This document shows, in pieces, positions 10,321 through 22,040 of a DNA stretch of 64,000 nucleotides (position 1 is its first letter; every line of letters begins with the position of its first letter). The stretch is from Welwitschia mirabilis (Eukaryota > Gnetophyta > Gnetopsida > Welwitschiales): assembly GCA_051453625.1 (NCBI GenBank), contig JBOZIK010000001.1, forward strand, positions 34,715,539-34,779,538, read 5' to 3'. A program made the translations under genes and the position numbers. The notes beneath the pieces were generated by a model that saw only the letters and a program-made list of their open reading frames with translations, ran no database searches and was not told the DNA's origin.

Positions 10321-12627
10321 TTCTTTCTTTGTTAATTATTTTGGTGAACATTATGATATGATTTGAAAAGTATTTTTCTTAACTTATGCATTACTTTATG
10401 AAGCTATCATGACTAGCAATATTTTACTTGAACATTTTAAAGTGATAAGATTAGATTCATCTAATTTTAAGATTTTCATATGTATATGAATTTTATATTT
10501 AAGGAAGATACCTTTCTTCTTATGCTCTCTCTTAATGGTGTATGTCTTTAGCTGTTTAAGGTATGTCCTTCCTTGTTTTACATCTAATTACTTCACCCTT
10601 CTTTCTAAGAGTACTTGATTATCTATTCTTTACTTCTTTAGAGAAGAGAGAGGGAGAGGGAAGGGGTGGAGGGGGGGAGGATGNNNNNNNNNNNNNNNNN
10701 NNNNNNNNNNNNNNNNNNNNNNNNNNNNNNNNNNNNNNNNNNNNNNNNNNNNNNNNNNNNNNNNNNNNNNNNNNNNNNNNNNNNNNNNNNNNNNNNNNNN
10801 NNNNNNNNNNNNNNNNNNNNNNNNNNNNNNNNNNNNNNNNNNNNNNNNNNNNNNNNNNNNNNNNNNNNNNNNNNNNNNNNNNNNNNNNNNNNNNNNNNNN
10901 NNNNNNNNNNNNNNNNNNNNNNNNNNNNNNNNNNNNNNNNNNNNNNNNNNNNNNNNNNNNNNNNNNNNNNAATAATAATAACTTTAAGGCATGGAATTAG
11001 TTATATCCCTCATATCATTAGAAGGATTGCTTATTTCCTAGAATTATTATGGATACAATACTTCTACATGACCATTTTAATTTTTAGAAATTTGATGTGT
11101 TTTTGTAATGGAAGTAGGTAAGTCCATTTTTTAGAAACTTTTGATATTATTATTCATTAAGTTAGAATATTGAAACTACTTAGAATAATCATAATCACTA
11201 TCTAATCAAGCGATATTTTATGAAGTTTTTACATTATGTCATGCATCATTAATCAAGTGATTTTATGATTTCTACCAAAGAAATTTATTAGATTATAATT
11301 TTGGATAGGTAAAAATCTTCTTCATGTTTCTAGTTATATATTTTAACTTTTTGTTTTATTTAGTTATTTAATTTGGTATTTCAAAGTTATTTCCATAGTT
11401 TTTCATCATAATACTTAGGACTTGATCATTTAGTAATTTTCTTATCATCTTTTTGTTTTTACTTGGGGTTTAGAGGTTGATCTTCAATTAGCACTTCAAT
11501 AGATGACATTCCTTTAATTCATGATGATGCTTTCTCCATCTCTTTATGTTTCAGTAGATTTACTTACTACTCTTGAATGCTTTTGAGTTTGGGTAAATTT
11601 GAGGATTTTCTTTAGCATTTCGTCTTTTATGTGGTGCATTATCACTATTCTATCCTAATACTCCTTTTTATACAACAAGTTTCATACCTTTTCATGCTTT
11701 GTTAGTGATTATTTCTTGGCCTTTATCCATATTTTTGATCATATCTTAACTTTCTAAGGCTTCACTATTGCTATTATTAGCTAATGATTATCTAGACAAT
11801 GTTTGATTCCTTAGTGATTGTCATTCCATGTATAGTGTTTAGACGATGACCTAAATAACATTAGCTTATTCCTAATTTTTCATAATATGGGATGTATTAA
11901 TTCCCTTTTGAGGAGTAGGACATATTTGTATGATATTTTTCAGTAAAATTTTTATTTATAAGGCTCATTTTAATCTTTCATGCTAGTTTAGTTATAATTT
12001 GAAATTATTTGTGAAATATGCATTATGGATATTGTTTAGTAAGCCATAGCAGAGCAACTATAAGATCTTCTTATAAGTGTGATATAAAAGATTAGAAGAC
12101 TATGGACAAGGGGAGTAATGTTATAATTATTTTATATGTATTTAGCCCTTGTTGATTGTATTTAAAACTTACTAATTGATTTATATACATCATTTTTAGT
12201 TATCACTATTATTAATCAAAAAACATGCACATCATTTATTTGAATTATTAGAATTATATCTTTTGATGAAATTTTTACATGACATTCAATTTTTATTTTT
12301 TAGTTTGTAAAACATTTTAAGTGATATGCTAACATAGCTTGTAAGTGCTTTGATCTTATTTTCTAATGACCATGATCATAGGCATTTGATTTATTCATCT
12401 AATTCTTGAAGCTTATCACCTCTGCCATCATTCACATGATATATAAAATGACAATATGTCATACACTCTGCTAAGATAATACATCTAGTTTATTAAATTT
12501 TGATAATTAATCCTATATGATAAGGTTTTCTAAACTAGATTCATGTTTTCATAGTTATTATTTGTATTAGTAAATTTGTCTCATAATTTGTAGTTGTTTG
12601 CTTATGTTATTAAAGACTAATAAGACT
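10321..12627 (+). other. G1 3' noncoding region between pol and 3' LTR
   Basis: About 2.3 kb without a readable protein. It matches by eye the 3' regions of G3 (53.5-55.46 kb) and G2 (minus strand, 22.04-24.04 kb). Landmarks are a 'tttcaagatttgaatctttt'-like block, a 'ggcattgcttattttctaga' block at about 11010-11035 (G3 54555), and a 'tttatgatttcttxcaaagaa' block at about 11258 (G3 54755). It also holds a purine-rich low-complexity run (10640-10683) that ends in a 287-N gap (10684-10970). A long 3' spacer is thus a family trait. Confidence 0.65.
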
Positions 12628-12640
12628 AAGTGGGAAGATA
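12628..12640 (+). promoter_or_regulatory. G1 polypurine tract
   Basis: 'aagtgggaagata' directly before the LTR TG. The same place holds 'aagtggagggcta' at 55460, and 'aagtgaagggcta' on the minus strand next to 18531. Confidence 0.75.
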
Positions 12641-13715
12641 TGTTGCAATGCCAAAGTGTATTATTTGGTGAGGTAATTCAAGCACTTTTGGAGGACATTT
12701 AGATAGGTTCAAGAGGATTTTTATAACTATGAAGAACCAATGGGATGTTTATGAAGATGTGTAATCCTTGGCATATTTAAAGTAATTTAAGGTAAATTTT
12801 GATACTTGCCATTCTAAGAAAGATTCTAATATCCCAAGAGGCTTATTTTTCCTTAACTAAGAAACTTAGAAAAATGCTGTTCACATAGTTGTCTAAACGA
12901 CAGCCACTAGATGAACATACATTTAGAGCTAATAGGCATGATGAAATGCATTAGGGCTATAAACTAATGAGTCATCTTTTATTATAGGGCATCATCTCCT
13001 ATAATCATCTAGATGAGAGTAAGGATAATAACTATTTTATATGATAAATAAATTATTTTTGATAGGGGTTACATGTAGCATTTAGGCTACTAGGGTGTTA
13101 TTTCTGATGTTTAAGGAATTTGTTCTAGAATCTTCCATGTAGAACTAGAAATACCCTTATTTCCCATACTTTCAAATTCATCTTTTTTATGAAAAAGTAT
13201 TATGATAGGAGATCAATAGATAAGAGATCCATCTTATACTATAAAGAGAAGTCTTTCTTGGTATTAGATTGCATATCATTCATTGAGATGCTACTACTTT
13301 GTAAGTTGATGCTTTATTTGAGATTAATAAAATATTACTTTACTTCTATTATGTGCATCTCCCTTATGGTTGATATTGGTTATGATTCTATGATAGTTTC
13401 ATAGTTAATCTAGATCATAAGGATAACCTTCGATAGGTTGATATTATTATTTTAAGTACTTTCATTTCAGTTCATCTTACATTTCCATAGTTATACTAGT
13501 TACATTTATTTATATTTTGTTTGATATGCTTTATAAATTATTTTGATTAGGATCAAGTGATATTTTTTCCTAAGTAATCTAAGCTATACAGACTGATATT
13601 CATGATAGAAAGATTGGTAGTTAAATAGATTTATTACTTATACATATTTCATTTGCATCTCATTTATAAGTGATGCATTAGCATTTATCTTGAACTATAT
13701 TTATGCATTATTTTC
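12641..13715 (+). mobile_element. 3' LTR of G1 (Ty3/gypsy)
   Basis: Starts TGTTGCAATGCCAAAG after the polypurine tract and ends near 'tttatgcattattttc'. Length ~1075 bp, matching the other family LTRs (1078, 1065, 1083 and 1096 bp). Internal landmarks in order: 'tatttggtgagg', 'gtcatcttttattatagggcatcatctc', 'gattctatgatagtttcatag', 'ctataatxxxatgtgcat'. The 3' terminus has decayed from the family 'gcaaca', so the right edge is uncertain by a few bases. Confidence 0.75.
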
Positions 13716-14100
13716 TATTTTCACTTACTTAACAAATAAAGACCAAAAATAATTCATTAAAATCAATTCTATAACTTCTAGCCTAGTGCTTCCAATGGAT
13801 TATGAAATTTGAATTAACTCTTGTCTATGCTAATGTGTTTTTTATGCAAACATATATGTTTTATATGATTTTTTTAAGGACTTAAAGATTACATAAATTT
13901 ACACTATAATAATAAAAAATCCACAATATGCTAAAATAGTACCTATTTCTAAGTATTACTAAATATCCTATTTTATGTTTAACTAGATAAATAAGAGTAG
14001 ATTAAAGTAGCATTATGAAGATCATTAAACTTAAAGAAAAGGAATGAATAAGATCTACCACAAATAAATTAAAACTAAAAAAAAGAATACCTTAGTAAAT
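13716..14100 (+). mobile_element. Gypsy LTR scrap and AT-rich DNA
   Basis: 13785-13880 ('ccaatggattatgaaatttgaattaactcttgtctatgctaatgtg', then a poly-A/T run) matches the distal part of the family LTR (compare 56425-56490 and 57475-57545). It is therefore a partial extra LTR end right after the G1 3' LTR. The remainder is AT-rich and shows nothing recognisable. Confidence 0.45.
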
Positions 14101-15224
14101 TAATGTGATTTCCTAACATAGGTACATACACACACAAAGCGTAGCTTTCTCTGACATCTTTCAATATTTTTAACCTGCAAAAACTATGGTTTTAGAGCAT
14201 CACCAACCTTACATACAACATAAGATGCTTCTCTTAAGGTAGAACTCTATTCCTCTTAGGGATGTTTAATAAGATAATAACGAAAATGTGCTCAAAAGTA
14301 CTAACACAATTTAAGATTCTTCTTTGAAGGTAACACTCTTTTCTCCTCATAGATATTCAATAATAAAAAACCACAACATGCTCACAAGTACTCATAGAAT
14401 CACACCCATATAAGGGTTACCTTATAATATGGAAATCCTAATAAGGATCCCTTAAATATGATAATAAGAAATGAACTATAATAAAAGTATTCAAAAATTG
14501 CATAGTCCAACACTTTAAATCNNNNNNNNNNNNNNNNNNNNNNNNNNNNNNNNNNNNNNNNNNNNNNNNNNNNNNNNNNNNNNNNNNNNNNNNNNNNNNN
14601 NNNNNNNNNNNNNNNNNNNNNAAATCCAATAAATAATGATAAAAAAATGAAACAAAAATCCTAAAATAATGTGTCTTTTATGAAAGACTTGAGTTTTTTC
14701 TTGTTGTTATTTCCCTTAAATGCCAATGATTAGAGTGATGCAATGTTATAGGAGTGAATGATCGATAGTCCTTTGCAAAATATATCTTTAAAGATTTATG
14801 AATAAAATCAATAACTCATGTGTTCATGCATAAGATTTGTCCATCAAGTTATTGTTCATCTTTAATGTGTCTTTATATCTTTTGATGTGCTTCTTATTGT
14901 TTGATCGAGGGAAATAAATGTTTAAAGATTGTCATAATCATACAATAAATAGAAATAACTAAGAGTTAGGTGTGTAATGGCTATTTTATTTTTTTACAAA
15001 CTTTTAGGATAGACATATTTAAGATGGTAGATTTCTCCTATTATGAAATGTTTTTAACATGAGAAACATCTTCGATCAATCTACCAAGATTTTCATTAAA
15101 CTTGGATTATAGTTCCTTTAATACTTAGTGAGCATAAATGTAAGATATAAACTTGATTAATTTTCTAGGATGTAGATAATTCATTAAAATATATGTTATC
15201 TCTATTACCTCTTCAAGTTTAATA
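14101..15224. repeat. Degenerate ~85-bp tandem repeat and unassigned DNA
   Basis: Two adjacent blocks, about 14234-14319 and 14320-14406, share the order 'aaggta(g/a)(a/c)ac(a/t)ct', 'tcctc', 'agg/ag-gat/tatt', 'aataa', 'tgctcaaaag/acaagtact'. A third, weaker block may run to 14490. A 100-N gap follows (14522-14621). The rest of the interval is AT-rich, without an ORF or element I recognise. Confidence 0.4.
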
Positions 15225-15440
15225 TAGATGTATTCAATTATGAAAATTTCTTTCATTTGTCTTAGATTCTTACTTCAGTATAAACATATTTATCAATGTA
15301 AATGTATATTTTCAATGGAAAGGTCTATTTAGCATAGACATCTTGAATGTAGTAGATGTATTTCTTACAGATGTATTCAAATATATAGACATATTTTCCA
15401 TAAACATCTTCAATTATGCAAACATCTTAAATTAGTTATG
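15225..15440. repeat. Degenerate minisatellite, ~16-20 bp unit
   Basis: About a dozen diverged units of the type a(c/g)at(c/g)t(a/t)ttcaattatg(c/t)a follow one another: agatgtattcaattatga, aacatatttatcaatgtaa, atgtatattttcaatggaa, agatgtatttcttacag, acatattttccataa, acatcttcaattatgcaa, acatcttaaattag. Unit length varies from 15 to 20 bp. Confidence 0.45.
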
Positions 15441-17699
15441 ATTTGTTATTCTAAAATATAAGCTAAATGTTCTATGAGATATAAAATTTTTGATTTAATT
15501 TGCAATAATTTCCTTCTGAATTTTGGTATTCTTTATTAATCTATTAATATAATAGCATAATATATGTGACAAGTGAAATCATTAAAACTAGATTTTTACC
15601 AACAATCTTCCCTTTTTTAATGATATCTAAAACTTAGTAAATATCATAAGTGTAATCATATTTTATCAATTAAACTAAGATATTTTACTCTAAGAGGATA
15701 CATGACGTATTACATGAGATAAAATATAAATTTAAACTATTTTAAAAATATTGATTAACTATACTCATAAATATGCAAAGTAGTAAATGAAAAAAGCACA
15801 TAAGCATTAAGTAATTACATTCAATAATAATAATAATTAATAACTAATCATGTGCAGTGTAATAACAATAATAAAGCATTAGTGAACCAACAACATTAAA
15901 AATAATAACAAAAAATATCAAAGCATGAAATTTGTTAAGATAAATAAAATAACAATAGATAATGTAATATGTATGCCAACAATCGATAGTAATCATCAAT
16001 AGTGATTTCACTTATAGGGAGTCTAATCTATCTAACCTATAATCATATCCTATAGATCCATATAGGTCATTTAAGTTGGATGTTCAAGTTGAAGCTGATT
16101 TACCTATCTTCTTTGCCTTTTTGAATAACATAAAAAAGGAGGTAGTCACTAAGTGTGGAGTCATTGGTGTATAATGTGCCTTCTCCTTCATCATAGCTAT
16201 CATCCTTACTATCACATGTGGTGGATTTCGGAATGATGTATGACAAGGAATATATGGGTGAAGGTCGGTGTTACTTTCTTTATGACCATTGAGATGTCTT
16301 ATAGGGGTCATAAGAGGCCTATCTTCTTATACATGAATATGTCTAATGGATAATTGAAGTGATAAATAAGATAGCAATGGAAGTCTTAGTAAAGAATGAA
16401 GGTGGAGCTATGGTAAAAGGTAAAACATGGATGGGTTCTATGAAACATGGTTGTCAAAATGGCATGTAAGGTGATGATGATAGACAAAACAATGATACAA
16501 GTTATGTAAGATGATGAAAAATTAGTTTATAATAAGGCCTAGAGAAGATGAGGGGCTAAAAATTAGATCTCTCTGAGTCCCCTTGCTACTTCCCTTGTGA
16601 TGGTACCAGAACCTAGTAATCCCCTTATAGCTATACCTATGTAGGATCCTGGTGCTTCCCCTATGCCTGTGTCTTCTCTTCTATAGACTCTAAATAATTA
16701 GTATCTACTATTTATCTTGAGTTATATCATATACCATGTAAAGCTAGAGATACCTCAACTTTTAATTCCTCCTTGAAATTTGTCCAAGTGGAATTTACCA
16801 TGGATTTCTAACTATCTATTGATGCCTCTCATTTAGTGATTATTGATATGTACTTTTGGATCCTTCTTAATAGGTGATGAACTATGGAATGCAGTAGAGT
16901 AATACCATTGAAATTATGATTTTGATTGTCTTCTACTTATGATTTTACTAAGTAGCACTGGTACTTATTGTTTCTTACTAAATTCTACAAGTGACTTCTT
17001 TGGATTAATGAGATTTATCTATTTGACTAAAATACTAGCACTATTGATAATTAAAATAACCAAGCAAGAAAGATCCAAGTATGACCCTTCTAAAAAGTAT
17101 AATAATGTTCATACATAAAATGAATCTTAAATCAATCTTTAATCCTAAAAGAGGATATTAAACAATAAATGTCTATGTTTGTTGAATTAGCTCTAGCTAC
17201 CAATTCAAATAAGAATTTTATAGAATGTGATCACAATTAAAATGGATGCATCTATAACTATGTCCTTATGCTTTATGTTCTTATAAGAGTTCATGCTAAA
17301 GTGTCCAAATAGTACATTACTCATTAATCACCATGAAATACTTATAAAATGACAAATGAAATTATCTTTGAAATAATGGACATATAACTATAGTAGCTAT
17401 AAATTATCGATACCAAACATAGAATTTACAAAAATGGTGTAAGATATAAAAATGTACATCATACTTGTGCTTGAAATGTCCCAGTGCTATTATCAATCTT
17501 ATGAATTTTTGCATAACATTATCTAACAATCTAGAATGCCCTGGTCCAATGAACTATCATATCCCATCCAACATGTGAAAAGTATGTAAGAAGATTATTA
17601 TTTTACTATTTTTGAAATCCAATATTCTACTTTGCTATGATTGAATTTTTTATCTAGATTTTGAAATGTTTACACTTGTGAAAAGTTAATCTAGGAAAA
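15441..17699. other. Unassigned AT-rich interval
   Basis: No domain recognised on either strand. The minus-strand open stretch at 16311-16084 (75 codons, ending LFKKAKKIGKSAST) is the cleanest reading, but it has no known motif and no conserved context. 17445-17699 is where the outer end of the G2 3' LTR should lie, by length of the sister LTRs, but I see no convincing match, so that end is rearranged or replaced. Confidence 0.3.
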
Positions 17700-18531
17700 G
17701 GAAACAACAATGCACTTAAACCTCAACTAACTAAGCATAACCTTAACAAAGGTTACCCTTATAACCTATATCACAAGAGAAACTATCGTTAGATCTTAAA
17801 CAACATAAGCTATAAGAGAGAGAAACATTTACACATTGAAGCATAAAAAGAATTTTTTTTGTATTAGGAATTAAACTACATCTGTGTTACAAAGTAGCCA
17901 CACTCAATGGAGGAAATGATGCCCAACAACAAGGAAATGTCTCTTTGGAAATACAAGATGAATCTTTGACCCTTCGATCTTCTATTATAAGAATGTGAGG
18001 TGTAAATGAAGACAAATAGGAGTTAAGGAGGAGATATCTATTTATTGACTAAATAAATAAAACAACACAAATAGAAAGACACAAGTAAATCATAACAGCC
18101 ATGCAAAGAGGAAACGAAATACAAGTGGCAAAAATTTGGTGAATGTTTAGTACAAGCATTACAACAATGTTGTCCAGATGGTGATTTGGATAATAAAGGA
18201 GATAATTTCATCTCCTAATTAATTTACATCAGCTACCAGTAAGATCTTAGTTAGCATCTATTTGACACAGTCATCTAGATAATGAGGTGGATGNNNNNNN
18301 NNNNNNNNNNNNNNNNNNNNNNNNNNNNNNNNNNNNNNNNNNNNNNNNNNNNNAAAAATACAAAGTATTCATATTTATTCATAATGCTTATGAATTATCA
18401 TGGAGATTTTGTATTTCCATCCTTTTCATCCTAGCTTTTGATTATCATGGAAACCAATCATTTATTAGTCTATTTACATAGAAAATAACTCATAATCCCC
18501 TATCAAATATCTATAAGTTGGCAATGCAACA
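17700..18531 (-). mobile_element. 3' LTR of G2 (Ty3/gypsy), outer end unclear
   Basis: Read on the minus strand it starts TGTTGCATTGCCAAC at 18531 and runs through the family LTR. It matches the 5' LTR at 47475-48557 nearly block for block: 'gcacttaaacctaaactaac', 'taaccttxaxaaaggttaccct', 'catctgtxttacaaagtagxca', 'aggagatatctatttattxact'. A 60-N gap lies at 18294-18353. A TATA-like 'caataaataga' lies on the minus strand near 18036-18047. Confidence 0.75.
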
Positions 18532-18715
18532 TAGCCCTTCACTTAGCCTTATTACTCCTTGATAAAATAGGTGGTAAACCATGCTTGTGAGTCAACTTAT
18601 TAGATAATAAAACAATAGGAATACCTAATAAAATTATCTCAAAACTATTTGAAGGATATTTCAGAGACAAAAAACTAAGTTTTTGAGAAATTAAAAACAT
18701 TGAATAAAACACTTA
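18532..18715 (-). promoter_or_regulatory. G2 polypurine tract and last part of 3' region
   Basis: On the minus strand 'ggctaagtgaagggcta' abuts the LTR TG; G3 has 'ggctaagtggagggcta' at 55456-55472. The preceding ~180 bp ('tttaatttctcaaaaacttag', 'ctgaaatatccttcaaa') lines up with G3 55250-55330. This fixes the element's 3' boundary. Confidence 0.7.
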
Positions 18716-21700
18716 TGTAAGCTTAGCAGTTAGTCACCTAGTTCATTGTCTAAACAATGGAGGGGATGAAAAGATCTTAAAAAAGTTTTAAAAACTAGAA
18801 CTTGTGACAAAATTTCATTTTCATAGATAATAAGTTAAACATAATAGACAATCCCCTACTAAAATAAATAGTCAAGAATGAAAGATTTAACCAAGAGCAA
18901 TTAAATCCTCATCATAAAAATTGAAAGATAATCATGTAAAAGTCAGAAAGAAATGAGTACACCATGATGGAAAAATAATATGTCTATATAATAATAAAAG
19001 ATAATTTTTAGTATAAAAAGTATAAAGAGGAGATACAAAAATATAATGCAAAATCACTTCCCTCATCTATGCATGATGAGCTATGGTTTAATAACTAGCA
19101 CAAGAGTAGGAGGGGAAGAAGAATGGTGCTTAGGATCTATGAGGAGACAAACATCTAGAGATGTAATAATTAATCTAACTGTTTTATTTCCTTGGACATG
19201 AACTAACTCTGGAATATCTATAGTCATATTCTACTAAATAGAGCTAATGCACTGATGCATGTTTACCATCTAATCCTCTATGTGCTATACTCTCCTCTCG
19301 ATAGATAGGATCTATTACTTAACTATCTGCTCAAAGGTCTATATCCTCTGATCAAGTGCCTATACACCTGTGTTAATAAAACCTCTGATGATCTCAGTGG
19401 TCNNNNNNNNNNNNNNNNNNNNNNNNNNNNNNNNNNNNNNNNNNNNNNNNNNNNNNNNNNNNNNNNNNNNNNNNNNNNNNNNNNNNNNNNNNNNNNNNNN
19501 NNATTCTCTACTCAAAGGTCTATATCCTCTGATCAAGTGCCTATACACCTGTGTCAATAAAACCTCTGATGATCTCAGTGGTCTTAGTTAAAAAAGATTG
19601 AATCTACTCTAAGAAAGCTCCAACCATAGGTCTTTATACCTGAGGTCTCTTATCTTCTTCTACTACTTGTATAGTCATGTCTTATAGGTAGCAAAAAAAA
19701 GTCTGAATATATGAGATATGCTACTTACCAATGAGCTCTAGTCTCCCAATTTGTCTGAAAAGAGTTGAGAGAAGGTATGAATAACTAAGAGTCTATAAAT
19801 GTTATGCCTATATCATGGACTTAAGTATCCTTAAAATGAAAGAGGGTAAGTCCATCTACTATCCCTCATGAAAAGCTACTAGAACTTATGAATGTGTCAT
19901 TATTGTATTAACTATCATGAAATGATGAAATGATGTTATGAATTAGTTCTCTATCCAAAACTCTATAGGTAGGGGTCATTTGAGTAGCATTTACCCTTTG
20001 TCAATCAATGATTAAGTCAGCTAATATGTCTAAAATGATGCCATAGGCTTAACGCTTCACTGTTCCATCAACTTAATGGGCATGTATACCTTCAATCCCT
20101 CTAAGATCTATAATAACTGTAATTTAGGATGGGAAAATAGTTATCTCATGATCTCGTATGAAATCAATAATCAAATCTTGAAGTTAACCACAAGCATTAG
20201 GTTGCCTCTCTATATGCATGGTGTTATAAAACTATCTCATCTCCAATGCATGATAAGAACCATATGTATCTGTGATCCATTTTTGCCTTAAATCTATTAA
20301 TATCTATTCTAGATCTAGCTATATATGGTAATGAAGATCCCAAAATATCTCTCAACATGAATACTAGCTATCTAAATACTCAAATATCATCCATGTTAAG
20401 GTGGAACATGTGCGGGATCTACATGCTCTATCGTGAGCTTGATCAAAGGACATGCCTCCTACTCTATAGGCTTAACTATAGCCTTAGTCTTTTTAGCTCT
20501 ATGCATATGTATCCTACTCAATTAAAAACACAAACTCGTCATGCAAAAATAGATAGACAAGTTAAAACATCACATGGATGTGTAATAGTGACCTCTATAA
20601 TTAATGAAAAACTAAGAAAAATATTCAAAATATGTCCTATTCTCATCCCATTCAAAAAATATGCAATGCATCCCAAATTATCTAAATGTAAGAGAAAAAT
20701 GGAGATAAATAAGAAAAGTGCAAAAATTGTATGTTTAGTGGACTCACATGAAGCAAACATTTAAAGTGCTCAAATCAAAAATCTAATCTAGAAAAGTCAT
20801 AATATGCATCAAACCAATCAATTTTGTCTAAAGGAACATTACGATTTGACCTACAATTTGCAAGAAAATGAGTGCAAAATGAAAAAAACTGAAAATCCCT
20901 AATAACATGCAAAAATAATCATAACTCAAAAAATATGTAGTAAAATTTAAATCCATACATTCCTAAATGAAGAGAACAAAAACTAAATGATATANNNNNN
21001 NNNNNNNNNNNNNNNNNNNNNNNNNNNNNNNNNNNNNNNNNNNNNNNNNNNNNNNNNNNNNNNNNNNNNNNNNNNNNNNNNNNNNNNNNNNNNNNNNNNN
21101 NNNNNNNNNNNNNNNNNNNNNNNNNNNNNNNNNNNNNNNNNNNNNNNNNNNNNNNNNNNNNNNNNNNNNNNNNNNNNNNNNNNNNNNNNNNNNNNNNNNN
21201 NNNNNNNNNNNNNNNNNNNNNNNNNNNNNNNNNNNNNNNNNNNNNNNNNNNNNNNNNNNNNNNNNNNNNNNNNNNNNNNNNNNNNNNNNNNNNNNNNNNN
21301 NNNNNNNNNNNNNNNNNNNNNNNNNNNNNNNNNNNNNNNNNNNNNNNNNNNNNNNNNNNNNNNNNNNNNNNNNNNNNNNNNNNNNNNNNNNNNNNNNNNN
21401 NNNNNNNNNNNNNNNNNNNNNNNNNNNNNNNNNNNNNNNNNNNNNNNNNNNNNNNNNNNNNNNNNNNNNNNNNNNNNNNNNNNNNNNNNNNNNNNNNNNN
21501 NNNNNNNNNNNNNNNNNNNNNNNNNNNNNNNNNNNNNNNNNNNNNNNNNNNNNNNNNNNNNNNNNNNNNNNNNNNNNNNNNNNNNNNNNNNNNNNNNNNN
21601 NNNNNNNNNNNNNNNNNNNNNNNNNNNNNNNNNNNNNNNNNNNNNNNNNNNNNNNNNNNNNNNNNNNNNNNNNNNNNNNNNNNNNNNNNNNNNNNNNNNN

Positions 21701-22040
21701 NNNNNNNNNNNNNNNNNNNNNNNNNNNNNNAAAATAGAAGGAGAGAAAAACATACCTAATTTTTATAAATCTGATAAAATCTCATGAGTCTAGTAATGAA
21801 ATTTAGAAAGACAAGTCCTAAGATGCTAGTGCTAGCCAGATGGGTCACTGTCTCTTAAAAGAATGGATGAAAACAATGAGAAAATGAGTAAAAATTGAGG
21901 AAAAAGTGTTTGGATAATGGTTTTATCACACTATCATCTAGTTGCATTGTTCTAAAGATAGTCCTAAGATGACTCTTAGAAAAATTAAATCATCATCTAC
22001 CCAGTGTTATTTGGATGACCTAGAGGACAATGGAGCATCA
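18716..22040 (-). mobile_element. Nested retroelement of unknown lineage inside G2
   Basis: G2's 3' noncoding sequence stops at about 22041 and resumes at about 18715, relative to G3 where the two sides are contiguous (55240-55260). The intervening ~3.3 kb is therefore an insertion, or a join of two copies. On the minus strand it may begin with TGATGCTCCATTGTCCTC at 22040, LTR-like, with 'gtcatcttaggac' and a spliced-leader-like 'attaggtatgttttt' near 21745. A 736-N gap (20995-21730) hides most of the rest. No polypurine tract or second terminus is certain. Confidence 0.4.
19040..20506 (-). pseudogene. Degenerate gag-like ORF of the nested element
   Basis: A minus-strand ATG at 20506 starts MHRAKKTKAIVKPIE, a basic N-terminus. 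It continues, after several stops and frame changes, with KLTIEHVDPAHVPP, FKAKMDHRYIWFLSCIGDEI, MTIQVVEEDKRPQV, and a helical TTEIIRGFI(N/D)TGVxALDQRI near 19350-19580. The basic start, the mid-protein W/Y-rich block and the late coiled-coil-like segment resemble the gag-like proteins some plant gypsy elements encode, but I recognise no catalytic motif and cannot name the family. A 100-N gap at 19403-19502 is flanked by copies of the same 73 bp, so part of this reading frame is duplicated by the assembly. Confidence 0.35.

Noticed and set aside
15225-15440. CRISPR-like array
   Set aside because: Units are contiguous, diverged and without spacers, in plant-type DNA. This is a minisatellite.
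16084-16311. Open minus-strand stretch of 75 codons as a host exon
   Set aside because: No domain, no splice context that continues it, and no support on either side.
20357-20764. 135-codon plus-strand ORF
   Set aside because: It is antisense to the degenerate gag-like ORF at 19040-20506 and its leader. Composition is not protein-like.
20983-21787. Long open stretches through N runs (also 10563-11121, 23227-24127, 33471-34415, 36171-36440, 58768-59031)
   Set aside because: They are open only because unknown bases contain no stop. No protein content.
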